DNA of 32,465 nucleotides, taken from Novosphingobium sp. GTDB lineage: Bacteria > Pseudomonadota > Alphaproteobacteria > Sphingomonadales > Sphingomonadaceae. The stretch is from the NCBI GenBank assembly GCA_025356575.1, contig JANXSP010000037.1, positions 1 to 32,465 on the forward strand, read 5' to 3'. Of this stretch, positions 1 to 7,905 are shown one piece after another. Positions within the stretch are counted from its first letter, which is position 1. Every line of letters starts with the position of its first letter. The position numbers were made by a program, and so were the translations under genes. Below the pieces are notes generated by a model, which was given only the letters and a program-made list of their open reading frames with translations, had not been told where the DNA came from and ran no database searches.

Positions 1-1506
1 GAACGCGTCGGCGACCGCTTGCTGGGTATGGAAGACGCGGCACGGCGCCTCGATGGTCCAGCGGTCCGGATCGACCGCGCTGGTCTTGAACGTCGCGCGG
101 CCGAGGTTGCCGGTGACCAGGCGCATGCCGCCATCGGCGAGAAACGGCGTAGCGACGGGGCGGAGCATGGTGTCGTCGAGCGATAGCGCGGGCGCGGGCT
201 GCCAGGTGAGCCGGGTTTCGGCCTCAGCTGCCGCCACTTCATCCACTTCATCGCCACCCCGGCGCAGGCCATGGCCAAGCCCGGACAAAACATCGGGTTT
301 CCGCGGGGCTGGGTCCCGGCCTTCACTGGGATGACGATCACCCAGCACCGGCTCGCTGGCATAATCCGCCATGCCCCCCGGCGCGATCGTCAGGATGTCG
401 CCGTGCGCCAGCCCGGCATCAAGCAGTTCGCGCACAACGAAGCCCATCCCGCCCGCGGCGTGGAACTGGTTCACGTCGCCCGAGCCATTGGGATAGACCC
501 GCGCCAGCAGCGGGACGACCGCGCTGAGCTCGTCGATATCCTGCCAGTCGATCATGATCCCCGCGGCGCGCGCCATTGCCGGGATGTGGAGCGCGTGGTT
601 GGTCGACCCGCCGGTCGCGAGCAGCCCGACTGCGGCGTTGACGATGGCTTTTTCGCAGACGACCTCCGCCATGGGGCGGTAGTCGCCTTCCTTGCCGATC
701 GCGGCGAGACGGTGGACCGCCTCGCGCGTCAGGGCGGAACGCAAAGGTGTGTTGGGCGTCACGAACGCCGCACCGGGGATGTGGAGCCCCATCATCTCCA
801 TCATCATCTGGTTGGAATTGGCGGTGCCATAGAACGTACAGGTGCCCGGCGAGTGGTAGCTCGCGCTTTCGCTCTCGAGCAGCTCGGCGCGGGTCGCCTT
901 GCCCTCGGCGTAGAGTTGGCGGACTTTCTGCTTGTCCTTGTTGGCGAGGCCCGAAGGCATCGGCCCCGAAGGCACGAACACCGCGGGCAAGTGCCCGAAA
1001 CGCAGCGCGCCAATGACCAGCCCAGGCACGATCTTGTCGCAGATCCCGAGCAGGGCCATCCCGTCGAACATCGCATGGCTCATCGCGATTGCCGTGCTCA
1101 GCGCGATGGTGTCGCGGCTGAACAATGATAGTTCCATGCCGTCCTGGCCCTGGGTCACTCCATCGCACATCGCCGGAACCCCGCCTGCGACTTGCGCGGT
1201 CGCGCCGATTTCGCGCGCGTAAAGCTTCATCGCCTCGGGGTAGCGACCATAAGGTTGATGTGCCGAAAGCATGTCGTTGTACGCGGTGACGATCGCGAAG
1301 TTGGCCCCGCGCCCCGATTTGATCGCGGGTTTATCCTCGAGCGCGGCGGCGAACCCGTGCGCGAGGTTGGAGCATGACAGGAAATTGCGATCGGGATGCC
1401 GCTCGCCCTCGCGCTCCATCAGGTCCAGATAACGCGCGCGGCCGGGGCGCGATTTCTCGATGATCCGCTGGGTGACGCGCTCGACGACGGGGTGGAGGTT
1501 GCTCAT
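1..1506 (-). CDS. edd: Phosphogluconate dehydratase, C-terminus cut by window edge
   Basis: Dehydrates 6-phosphogluconate to 2-keto-3-deoxy-6-phosphogluconate in the cytoplasmic Entner-Doudoroff pathway; an IlvD/Edd-family iron-sulfur enzyme. I read 502 residues from ATG at 1506, and the frame is still open at base 1. Recognisable family blocks are [25 protein letters not shown] (about residues 105-125, with a probable cluster cysteine), [29 protein letters not shown] and, near the edge, [16 protein letters not shown]. coli Edd is about 600 residues, so roughly 100 are missing. The start is the third of three near-identical ATGAG repeats; the two upstream ATGs run quickly into stops. It lies 20 bases after zwf and is surely co-transcribed with it. 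Oddity: residues about 390-431 are an insert absent from the E. coli enzyme as I recall it. Confidence 0.95.
   Translation of the reverse strand, partial: MSNLHPVVERVTQRIIEKSRPGRARYLDLMEREGERHPDRNFLSCSNLAHGFAAALEDKPAIKSGRGANFAIVTAYNDMLSAHQPYGRYPEAMKLYAREIGATAQVAGGVPAMCDGVTQGQDGMELSLFSRDTIALSTAIAMSHAMFDGMALLGICDKIVPGLVIGALRFGHLPAVFVPSGPMPSGLANKDKQKVRQLYAEGKATRAELLESESASYHSPGTCTFYGTANSNQMMMEMMGLHIPGAAFVTPNTPLRSALTREAVHRLAAIGKEGDYRPMAEVVCEKAIVNAAVGLLATGGSTNHALHIPAMARAAGIMIDWQDIDELSAVVPLLARVYPNGSGDVNQFHAAGGMGFVVRELLDAGLAHGDILTIAPGGMADYASEPVLGDRHPSEGRDPAPRKPDVLSGLGHGLRRGGDEVDEVAAAEAETRLTWQPAPALSLDDTMLRPVATPFLADGGMRLVTGNLGRATFKTSAVDPDRWTIEAPCRVFHTQQAVADAF
214..339 (-). repeat. In-frame palindromic-repeat-like insert inside edd
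   Basis: In Edd the family-like text ASEPVLG is followed by about 42 unfamiliar residues (reading [13 protein letters not shown] and onward) before the family resumes at [13 protein letters not shown]. The DNA at the gene-sense start reads GTCATCCCAGTGAAGGCCGG, a close variant of a palindromic intergenic repeat common in sphingomonad and other proteobacterial genomes. The other end, read from the opposite strand, also starts TCATC and has a GGCGCAGGCC core, so the ends are roughly inverted. A 9-bp unit, CACTTCATC, is tandemly duplicated at 235-252 beside this end. The reading frame is kept throughout. Element identity is inferred from memory of the repeat; the insertion is inferred from the protein family. 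Confidence 0.6.
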
Positions 1507-1542
1507 GCCCGTTCACTCATGCCCATTTACTCATGCCACGTT
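1501..1542. repeat. 14-bp tandem repeat, three copies, at zwf/edd junction
   Basis: Three 14-base units (1501-1514, 1515-1528, 1529-1542) each contain CTCATG at the same place and differ by about three bases from the middle copy. In gene sense each unit begins CATGAG. The first one met by the ribosome carries the zwf stop (CAT GAG TAA), the second an ATG that ends after a few codons, and the third the real edd start. It looks like a local duplication of the edd start region. Confidence 0.8.
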
Positions 1543-2966
1543 ACTCCGTCGCGTTCGGCCAGCGCGATCGCCGCGCTCGGCCCCCAGCTGCCCGCGGTGT
1601 ATGACTTCGGCGTCAGGCCGCGTTCGGTCCAGGTGGCGCGGACCGCGTCGATCCAGGTCCATTGGGCTTCGACCTCGTCACGGCGGACGAACAGCGTCTG
1701 ATCGCCTTCGATCAGGTCGAGCAGCAGGCGCTCATACGCGATCCGCCGGGTCGGTCCGGCAAAGGCATCATCCATCGCGATGTCCAGGGGCACGCTGCGC
1801 AGGCGGATGCCTTCGCGGTCGAGCCCGGGGACTTTCGCCATCAGCGACAGCGAGATGTTCTCTTCCGGCTGAATCCCGATCACCAGCCGGTTCGGCGTCG
1901 CGCGTGCGCCCCTGGCGGCAAAGATCGAATGCGGCACGCTGCGAAACTGGACGACGATCTCGGTCACGCGCTCGGGCAGGCGTTTGCCCGTGCGCAAGTA
2001 GAACGGCACGCCTTGCCAGCGCCAGTTGTCGATATGCGCCTTGATCGCGACGAACGTCTCGGTGTCCGACGGCTTGCCCAGTTCTTCGTCGTAGCCCGGC
2101 ACCGCGGCGGCGGCGATCGCGCCCGCGCGGTATTGGCCGGTTACCGTTTCGGCGGGCTCGACCTTGCGCAGCGAACGCAGGACCTTGACTTTCTCGTCGC
2201 GCACCGCGGTGGCATCGAAGCTCGCCGGCGGCTCCATCGCGACCAGCGCAAGCAGTTGGAGCATGTGGTTCTGGACCATGTCGCGCAGCGCCCCGGCGCC
2301 TTCATAGAACCCCGCGCGGCCCTCGAGCCCGACGGTCTCGGCCACGGTGATCTGGACGTGATCGATGTGCGCGGCGTTCCACAGCGGTTCGAACAGGATG
2401 TTGGCAAAGCGCAGTGCGAGCAGGTTCTGGACGGTCTCCTTGCCAAGGTAGTGGTCGATCCGGAAGATGCGGTCCTCGGGGAAGGCGCGGGCGACTGCGT
2501 CATTGATATGGCAACTCGATCCCAGGTCGGTGCCAAGCGGCTTTTCAAGGCCGATGCGAACTTTCTCTCCGGCCAGGCCGCTGGCGACGAGCCCGGCAAT
2601 GGTCGGCTCGAACAGGTTCGGAGCGGTCGACAGGAAGATCGCCAGGCCCGCGTCCACCGGCCCGACCTTGGCGGCGAGCGCGGCGAAACCGTCGAGCTTC
2701 GAAGCATCGAGCGGCTGGTAGCTGAGCCGTTCGAGGAACGCCGGGATTGCGGGCTTGCGGTGGTCGGGAAGATATTTTTCCAGCGCGGCGCGGGCAAATT
2801 CGCGGTAGCTTGCATCGTCATGATCGCTGCGCGCGGTCCCGATAATCCGCAAGTCGGCGGGCACCAGACGGTCGGCATCGAGCGCGCACAGCGATGGCAG
2901 CAGCATCCGCTGCGCAAGGTCTCCGGTCGCGCCGAACAGAAGCAGGCGGTCGGCGGTGAATTTCAC
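1527..2966 (-). CDS. zwf: Glucose-6-phosphate 1-dehydrogenase
   Basis: Oxidises glucose 6-phosphate to 6-phosphogluconolactone with NAD(P)+, feeding the Entner-Doudoroff dehydratase encoded next. With GTG at 2966 the protein has 479 residues, normal for the family. The nucleotide-binding motif GATGDL is at residues 12-17, EKPLGTDL near 141, and the substrate/active-site motif RIDHYLGKE at 169-177. The frame stays open upstream to an ATG at 3098, but those 44 extra residues (rich in R, A, P, G) have no family look. GTG at 2966 has no good Shine-Dalgarno of its own and overlaps the stop of a 10-codon upstream ORF (GTGA), suggesting translational coupling. It is followed 20 bases later by edd. 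Confidence 0.95.
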   Translation of the reverse strand: MKFTADRLLLFGATGDLAQRMLLPSLCALDADRLVPADLRIIGTARSDHDDASYREFARAALEKYLPDHRKPAIPAFLERLSYQPLDASKLDGFAALAAKVGPVDAGLAIFLSTAPNLFEPTIAGLVASGLAGEKVRIGLEKPLGTDLGSSCHINDAVARAFPEDRIFRIDHYLGKETVQNLLALRFANILFEPLWNAAHIDHVQITVAETVGLEGRAGFYEGAGALRDMVQNHMLQLLALVAMEPPASFDATAVRDEKVKVLRSLRKVEPAETVTGQYRAGAIAAAAVPGYDEELGKPSDTETFVAIKAHIDNWRWQGVPFYLRTGKRLPERVTEIVVQFRSVPHSIFAARGARATPNRLVIGIQPEENISLSLMAKVPGLDREGIRLRSVPLDIAMDDAFAGPTRRIAYERLLLDLIEGDQTLFVRRDEVEAQWTWIDAVRATWTERGLTPKSYTAGSWGPSAAIALAERDGVTWHE

Positions 2967-2995
2967 TGGGGGAGCGCCCCGGCGGCTGGCATCAT
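2963..2995 (-). CDS. Possible 10-codon leader peptide upstream of zwf
   Basis: Gene-sense AGGAGGG followed 4 bases later by ATGATG opens a short frame encoding MMPAAGALPQ, whose TGA stop overlaps the zwf GTG start as GTGA. This is the only strong Shine-Dalgarno in the region. A GGGG-CGCT-CCCC hairpin lies between it and the zwf start. Together these fit a coupled leader ORF, so that zwf is translated by ribosomes terminating here. That it is translated is inference. Confidence 0.35.
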   Translation of the reverse strand: MMPAAGALPQ

Positions 2996-2999
2996 GCGG

Positions 3000-3006
3000 C
3001 CCTCCT
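3000..3006 (-). promoter_or_regulatory. Strong Shine-Dalgarno ahead of the zwf leader ORF
   Basis: AGGAGGG in gene sense, 4 bases before the paired ATG codons at 2995-2990 and 33 bases before the zwf GTG. It is far too distant to serve the GTG directly, which is why a coupled leader ORF is proposed. Confidence 0.5.
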
Positions 3007-3098
3007 GCGCCGGGACGAGCGTCTATTGCCCGGTTTCGAGGTCCGGTTAGCAGCGGGTTTGCGGGCGCGCCAGCATCAAGCCGTTCGCGCCTCGACAA

Positions 3099-5501
3099 TT
3101 ATCCCGCAGCGCGGCGATCGGCGCTGCCGGCGCGTTTGCGAGGCAGTGCCGCGGGTTTGGCCGAGATGACTGCTACTTCGGTCCCGGCCAGCAGTTTGAC
3201 CGCGGCTGGCTGGTAATCCTCGCTCGGCAGTGCCTTGCCATAAAGCCAGCCCTGGACCATCCGGCAGCCGTGCTCGCGCAGTTCGGCAACCTGGCCTTCT
3301 TCCTCGACGCCTTCGGCCAGGGTGCACATCCCCAGCTTGTTGGCGAGACCGATGACCGCGCCGACGATCGCGCGCGAATCCTCGCGCGTGCCGAGATCGG
3401 AAATGAAGCTGCGGTCGATCTTGATCTTGTCGAACGGGAACGTCAGCAGATAATTGAGCGAGGCGTAGCCGGTCCCGAAATCGTCGAGCGCGATCTTGAG
3501 CCCGAGCTCATGCATCTTGTTGAGCGTTTCGATGTTGGCGGCGGAGTTGTGGAGGAGAACGCCTTCGGTGATCTCGAATTCCACCCGGCCGGGGTCGATC
3601 CCGGTTTCGGCAAGCGCGTTGACGATCACCGGCAGGAGGTTGGGGCTGTTGAGCTGGACGGGTGACAGGTTGATCGCGATGGTCTTGCCATCTTCCCATT
3701 CGGCGGCGAGCGCAAAGGCGGTGCGGATGACCCATTCGCCGATCGGCACGATCAGCCCGGTGTCTTCGGCCAGCGGGATGAAATCGTCGGGGTTGATCAA
3801 TCCGCGTTCGGCATGTTCCCAGCGCAGAAGCGCTTCGTATCCGGTCTTCACATCGCGCTCGAGCTCGATCAGCGGCTGCAGATAAAGCCGCAGCTCGCCG
3901 TTGCCAACCGCGTGGCGCAAGTCGCGCGTCAGCGCGTGGCGATCGTGGAGTTCCTCGTCCATGCCCGGCTCGAACATTTCCCACATCCCGCGCCCGCCAT
4001 CCTTGGCGGCGTAAAGCGCGATGTCGGCGTTGGAGAGCAGTTGCTGGGGCAGCGTGGCATGATCGGGACACATCGCGATACCCAGGCTGATCCCCGTCTC
4101 GAGGATGTGATTGTCGACCATCACCGGCTCGGACATCGCGGTGACCAGCGCATCCGCCAACCGTACCGCCTGATCGACGGCATCGTCGCCCGCCAGGACG
4201 ATCGCGAATTCATCGCCGCCGAGCCGCGCGACGAGGCGCTGTTCACTGCCCAGGCGCGAGCTTTCGAGAGTCGCGGTCATCCGCTCGGCCAGCTTGCGCA
4301 AGAACCCGTCACCCGTGGGGTGGCCGTACATGTCGTTGACCGACTTGAAATGATCGACATCGATGAGCAACAGCGCCACCCGCTCGCCGCGCGCGCGTTC
4401 GTCGAGCAGCCGGGCGATCGTGGCGTTGAACAGCGCGCGGTTGGGCAATCCGGTGAGCGCGTCGAAGTGCGCCATGTGGTGGACCCGGCTTTCGGCCAGA
4501 CGCTGGCTGGTGACGTCCGCAATGACCCCGCGGTAGACGACGCGGTCGCCCGGTGAGGCATAACACGGCCGCCCGCTGACCGACCACCAGCGGGGCTCGC
4601 CATCCTCGCCCGCGCGCCCGGTGCCAGGGGCCACTTCGATCGTCTGGTCGCGGAGCGGACGCCGCTCGGCCAGAGCGGTCAGCAGGTCGTCGCGGGCTTT
4701 ACCCGGCGCGAACAGGGCGGAGAATGCGTGGGTCTCGAGCTTCGAACGGCTTTTACCCAGCGCGGCGGCCAGACGATCGGTAACGCCCACCAGCCGGCCA
4801 TCGAGATCGAGTTGGAACAGCCAGTCCGATCCGCTTTCCTCGTATTCGTTGAGCAAGAGCTTGACCGTCCGCGCGCTGGCCGAAAGCTCGCGGTCATGGA
4901 CGATGCGGGTCACGAACAAGTCGTGCGCGGTATACGCCATGCGGATCAGCAGCCCGCTGGCGCTGAGCAGAACCGCAACCGCGAAAAGCGCAGCGAGCTC
5001 GTGGACCGATGCCAGTCCCGCCGCCAGGCCGAGGGCTTGGGGAACGATATAAAGCACCGCCGCGCGGGGCATCGTCCGCACCGTGTAAGCGGCCGACGCG
5101 ATCTGCGCGATCGCGACGACCGCCAGCAGCAGCTTGCCCCCGGGCGAGACCAAGGGCAGCCACAGCGCGATCGCGATCCCGAAGCTAAGCCCAAGCCACA
5201 GGCTGTTCATGCGAAAGGCGTGGAGCATCTTGGCCGGGTTGCGCTGACGCCGGGCCCGTTCGATCCCCTGGGCCAGCCAGACGCGGTGATACGCGGCGCC
5301 CATCAGCGAAATCGCGAATACCCACAACAGCGCCCCCGGCACCATCGCGCCGACCCCGGCGACCAGCGCGAACCCGTTGAGCAGCGTCCCCAGGATCATC
5401 ATGCGGACGATGCGAATGTGCGCGCTGATCAGCCGGTTATCGACCCAGCCCTGCAGCTCGGGCGCAATGGTGGTCCGAAGGTGGTTCTGCTTGCTGACCA
5501 T
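3099..5501 (-). CDS. Membrane-anchored GGDEF/EAL cyclic-di-GMP protein
   Basis: Probable inner-membrane cyclic-di-GMP synthase and/or phosphodiesterase, 800 residues from ATG at 5501. About six hydrophobic helices span residues 31-190, a PAS-like region 215-335, GGDEF domain about 340-505 (intact GGDEF at 428-432) and EAL domain about 525-780. EAL signatures are complete: YEALLRW at 555, NLSPVQL, EITE, DDFGTGYASL, KIKIDRSF, AEGVEEEG and VQGWLYG. The inhibitory RxxD site expected five residues before GGDEF reads SEQR, so product feedback is probably lost. An alternative ATG at 5594 would overlap the upstream transglutaminase gene by 29 bases and adds a polar leader, so I prefer 5501. Signal sensed and net activity cannot be told from sequence. 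Confidence 0.9.
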   Translation of the reverse strand: MVSKQNHLRTTIAPELQGWVDNRLISAHIRIVRMMILGTLLNGFALVAGVGAMVPGALLWVFAISLMGAAYHRVWLAQGIERARRQRNPAKMLHAFRMNSLWLGLSFGIAIALWLPLVSPGGKLLLAVVAIAQIASAAYTVRTMPRAAVLYIVPQALGLAAGLASVHELAALFAVAVLLSASGLLIRMAYTAHDLFVTRIVHDRELSASARTVKLLLNEYEESGSDWLFQLDLDGRLVGVTDRLAAALGKSRSKLETHAFSALFAPGKARDDLLTALAERRPLRDQTIEVAPGTGRAGEDGEPRWWSVSGRPCYASPGDRVVYRGVIADVTSQRLAESRVHHMAHFDALTGLPNRALFNATIARLLDERARGERVALLLIDVDHFKSVNDMYGHPTGDGFLRKLAERMTATLESSRLGSEQRLVARLGGDEFAIVLAGDDAVDQAVRLADALVTAMSEPVMVDNHILETGISLGIAMCPDHATLPQQLLSNADIALYAAKDGGRGMWEMFEPGMDEELHDRHALTRDLRHAVGNGELRLYLQPLIELERDVKTGYEALLRWEHAERGLINPDDFIPLAEDTGLIVPIGEWVIRTAFALAAEWEDGKTIAINLSPVQLNSPNLLPVIVNALAETGIDPGRVEFEITEGVLLHNSAANIETLNKMHELGLKIALDDFGTGYASLNYLLTFPFDKIKIDRSFISDLGTREDSRAIVGAVIGLANKLGMCTLAEGVEEEGQVAELREHGCRMVQGWLYGKALPSEDYQPAAVKLLAGTEVAVISAKPAALPRKRAGSADRRAAG

Positions 5502-5565
5502 GAGAGCGACTGCGACCCTGTTTTCTTGTGGGGTCAGCACATAGGCAGGGCGCGTAAATTTAGTG

Positions 5566-6387
5566 CTAAGCCGCCACTTCGCGCGGGAGTTCATCGTGGC
5601 GGATGACTGTGATCACCTTGTCCAGCAGTTCGCAATTGCCAAAGCTGGTAAGGAAGCTGACGTCGGCGGCGTCGCGCCCGATTCCGATCGTGGCCATCTC
5701 GCTCGCGGCCGCCATGCCCGTCGGATCGACCAGATGCCAGGCGCCGCCGGGTCCCTCGGGATTTCCCAGGAAAACCTCGGCCACCGCGTGAAAATCCTGC
5801 GGGAAGACATCGGGCGCATAGACGCTGACGTACCGCGCGGGCACTGCCGAGGCGCGGGCGAGCGTGACCAGGACGTGAGCATAATCGCGGCACACCCCGC
5901 GCCGCTCGACAAAGCTTTCCAGCGCGGTGGTGTTGCTGTCGCTGATCCCGAGGGTGTATGTGAAGTTCTCCGCAATCCACGCTGCCATCGCTGCAATCCG
6001 CGCGCCTCCGCCAAGCTCGCCGAACTCGGCCAGCGCGAAGGCATGGAACTTGTCCGCCGGGCAATACCGCGAATCCATCAGGTACTGGACCGTCTCGCCC
6101 GGAAGCAGATGCGGCTCGAGCGCGGGCAGCGCGGCGATCTCGGCATCGATCCGCTGCGGGGTGACGCGCGCGCTGTAATTGATCTCGAACAAGCCATTGG
6201 CGCGGAGCCAGATCCGCTCACCGATCCCGTCCTGCGCAGGAATGCGGGCGAGATGACCGCTTTGGCCCATGGTCAGCAGGCTTCGCGAAACGGTCTGCTC
6301 GGGCAGCTGCGCTGCTTCGATCTGGAGGAGGAAGTCGGTCTCGGAGGCAAAAGCGCAAAGCAGGGTCGTGGCGATCGAAAGGGTCAT
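5566..6387 (-). CDS. Transglutaminase-like cysteine protease family protein
   Basis: A 273-residue protein of the bacterial transglutaminase-like superfamily, probably a cysteine protease or amidase. The triad is visible: Cys166 in RRGVCRDYAH, His200 in DFHAVAEV and Asp221 in WHLVDPTG. The first 80 residues form the beta-rich N-terminal region typical of such two-domain proteins. The N-terminus is hydrophobic (TLSIATTLLCAFA), but the similar-looking stretch that follows is part of the domain, so I do not call a signal peptide with confidence. It lies 33 bases after ppx and 64 bases before the GGDEF/EAL gene, so it is probably in the ppk-ppx operon. Substrate unknown. Confidence 0.85.
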   Translation of the reverse strand: MTLSIATTLLCAFASETDFLLQIEAAQLPEQTVSRSLLTMGQSGHLARIPAQDGIGERIWLRANGLFEINYSARVTPQRIDAEIAALPALEPHLLPGETVQYLMDSRYCPADKFHAFALAEFGELGGGARIAAMAAWIAENFTYTLGISDSNTTALESFVERRGVCRDYAHVLVTLARASAVPARYVSVYAPDVFPQDFHAVAEVFLGNPEGPGGAWHLVDPTGMAAASEMATIGIGRDAADVSFLTSFGNCELLDKVITVIRHDELPREVAA

Positions 6388-6420
6388 GGAGCGCGGCTGG
6401 GTCCTTGGAAGGTGGTCGGT

Positions 6421-7905
6421 TCAACCGATGCGAATCTCGGCACCGCGCAGCGATAGCGCATTTGCCAGCCGCTGGCTGCGCCGCGCCAGCGAAGAATTTG
6501 CGAGCGGCGCGAAATCGCCGGGCAAATGAAGCTCGAGGGTATCTCCGATCTGGCGCAGCGTCGTGCGTTCGAGCACCGCGGGGGCGCCGCCGCTCAGCGA
6601 CTGGGCAAGCCGCATCGCGTGTCCCCAGCCGCCGGCGCGGGCGAGATCGGCCGGGCTGGCCAGTTCCACCAGGATCGGCGGGCCTGGTGCGCGTCCGCCC
6701 AGCGCGATGTACAGCGCCTGCGCCATCAACGCGCGGTCGCGCCCGTCCACCCCGATCCACTGGCCGTGGAGCGCGAGCTCGGCGCCGTCTGCGGCGCGAA
6801 AATCGGGATTGCTCTCCCACCCGGTGCCGCGCAGATGCGCCACTGCCTCGATCAGGCGGCGCTCGGCTACGCCCAGCGCGCCGAACAGCGGATCGAGCCA
6901 GCGCAGCAGCGTGGCTGGATAGTCCGCGAACGCTTGCACCGGATCGACCGCGTGACGCACCCCGTCGAGCAGCGGATCGCGGGCGCGGGTCTCGCGATCG
7001 AGGGCTTCGAACAACAGCCCCTCGCGCAGCCCGAAAGCGCACGTCACCAAGCTTACGGGTGCGACCCGCGCCGTCAGCGCCGAGAGGATGGTCGCCGCGT
7101 CGCCGAGCAGTTCGGCGCGGCCCGAGCCGATCCCCGGTACGCTCCTGGCCAGCGTCCGGCGGCTGTCGCGCAGCGCTTTTTCGAGCGGGCGGATGGCTTG
7201 CGGCAGCATCGCGTAGTTGCCCAGCACGGCTAGCGGATACCCCGAGCGGAACTGGTGGACCCGCGCCAGTGCGCGCCACGATCCGCCAACCAGGTAAAGC
7301 GGCAACCCGGCACATTCGCGCAGCCACTCGGTTCCCCCGAGCCTGCTGTCCTTGAGCGCTGCCGCAAGCTTCTTGCGCACTGCGTCGGGCCCGGCGGCGC
7401 GCAGCGCGGCGATCCGCAATACGCCGAGCGGGAGCGACAGGCGTTCGCCCACCGCGCCCCCGCGCACCCGCACCAGCTCAAGGCTTCCGCCGCCGAGATC
7501 GGCCACCAGTCCATCCGCGCCGGGGATCGCGCAGAGCACTCCGTAACCCGCGGCCAGCGCCTCGGCATCGCCGTCGAGCAGTTCGGCCGCGAGCCCGAGC
7601 GCGGCGATCCGTTCCAAAAACTGCGGGCCGTTTGCGGCTTCGCGCACTGCCGCGGTCGCGACCACGCGGCACCAGCCCACGTCCATTTCGCGCAGGAGCA
7701 AGGCAAACCGCGCCAGGCCCTTGAGCGCCGTCTTGATCGATCCCGCGCTCAGTTCCCCGGTGGCAATGACCCCGCGGCCAAGCCCGGCCATCAGCTTTTC
7801 GTTGAACAGCACCACCGGCGCGCGCGGCGGCCCGCCGAACACGACCAGGCGGATCGAGTTTGAGCCAATATCGACAATCGCGCGGCGCGTCGCCGCAGCG
7901 TTCAT
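6421..7905 (-). CDS. ppx: Exopolyphosphatase (Ppx/GppA family)
   Basis: Hydrolyses terminal phosphates from polyphosphate and/or pppGpp; cytoplasmic, ASKHA fold. 494 residues. The first phosphate motif AIVDIGSNSIRLVVF is at residues 9-23, VVATAAVREA near 85 and the second glycine-rich motif VADLGGGSLELV near 140. The C-terminal half resembles the HD-like helical region of the family. Its ATG overlaps the ppk stop as ATGA, so the synthetic and degradative enzymes of polyphosphate are translationally coupled. This pairing favours exopolyphosphatase over a purely GppA role, though dual activity is possible. Confidence 0.92.
   Translation of the reverse strand: MNAAATRRAIVDIGSNSIRLVVFGGPPRAPVVLFNEKLMAGLGRGVIATGELSAGSIKTALKGLARFALLLREMDVGWCRVVATAAVREAANGPQFLERIAALGLAAELLDGDAEALAAGYGVLCAIPGADGLVADLGGGSLELVRVRGGAVGERLSLPLGVLRIAALRAAGPDAVRKKLAAALKDSRLGGTEWLRECAGLPLYLVGGSWRALARVHQFRSGYPLAVLGNYAMLPQAIRPLEKALRDSRRTLARSVPGIGSGRAELLGDAATILSALTARVAPVSLVTCAFGLREGLLFEALDRETRARDPLLDGVRHAVDPVQAFADYPATLLRWLDPLFGALGVAERRLIEAVAHLRGTGWESNPDFRAADGAELALHGQWIGVDGRDRALMAQALYIALGGRAPGPPILVELASPADLARAGGWGHAMRLAQSLSGGAPAVLERTTLRQIGDTLELHLPGDFAPLANSSLARRSQRLANALSLRGAEIRIG

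Noticed and set aside
1662..3050. A 462-codon plus-strand frame antisense to zwf
   Set aside because: Low-complexity shadow of the zwf coding strand; no domain recognised.
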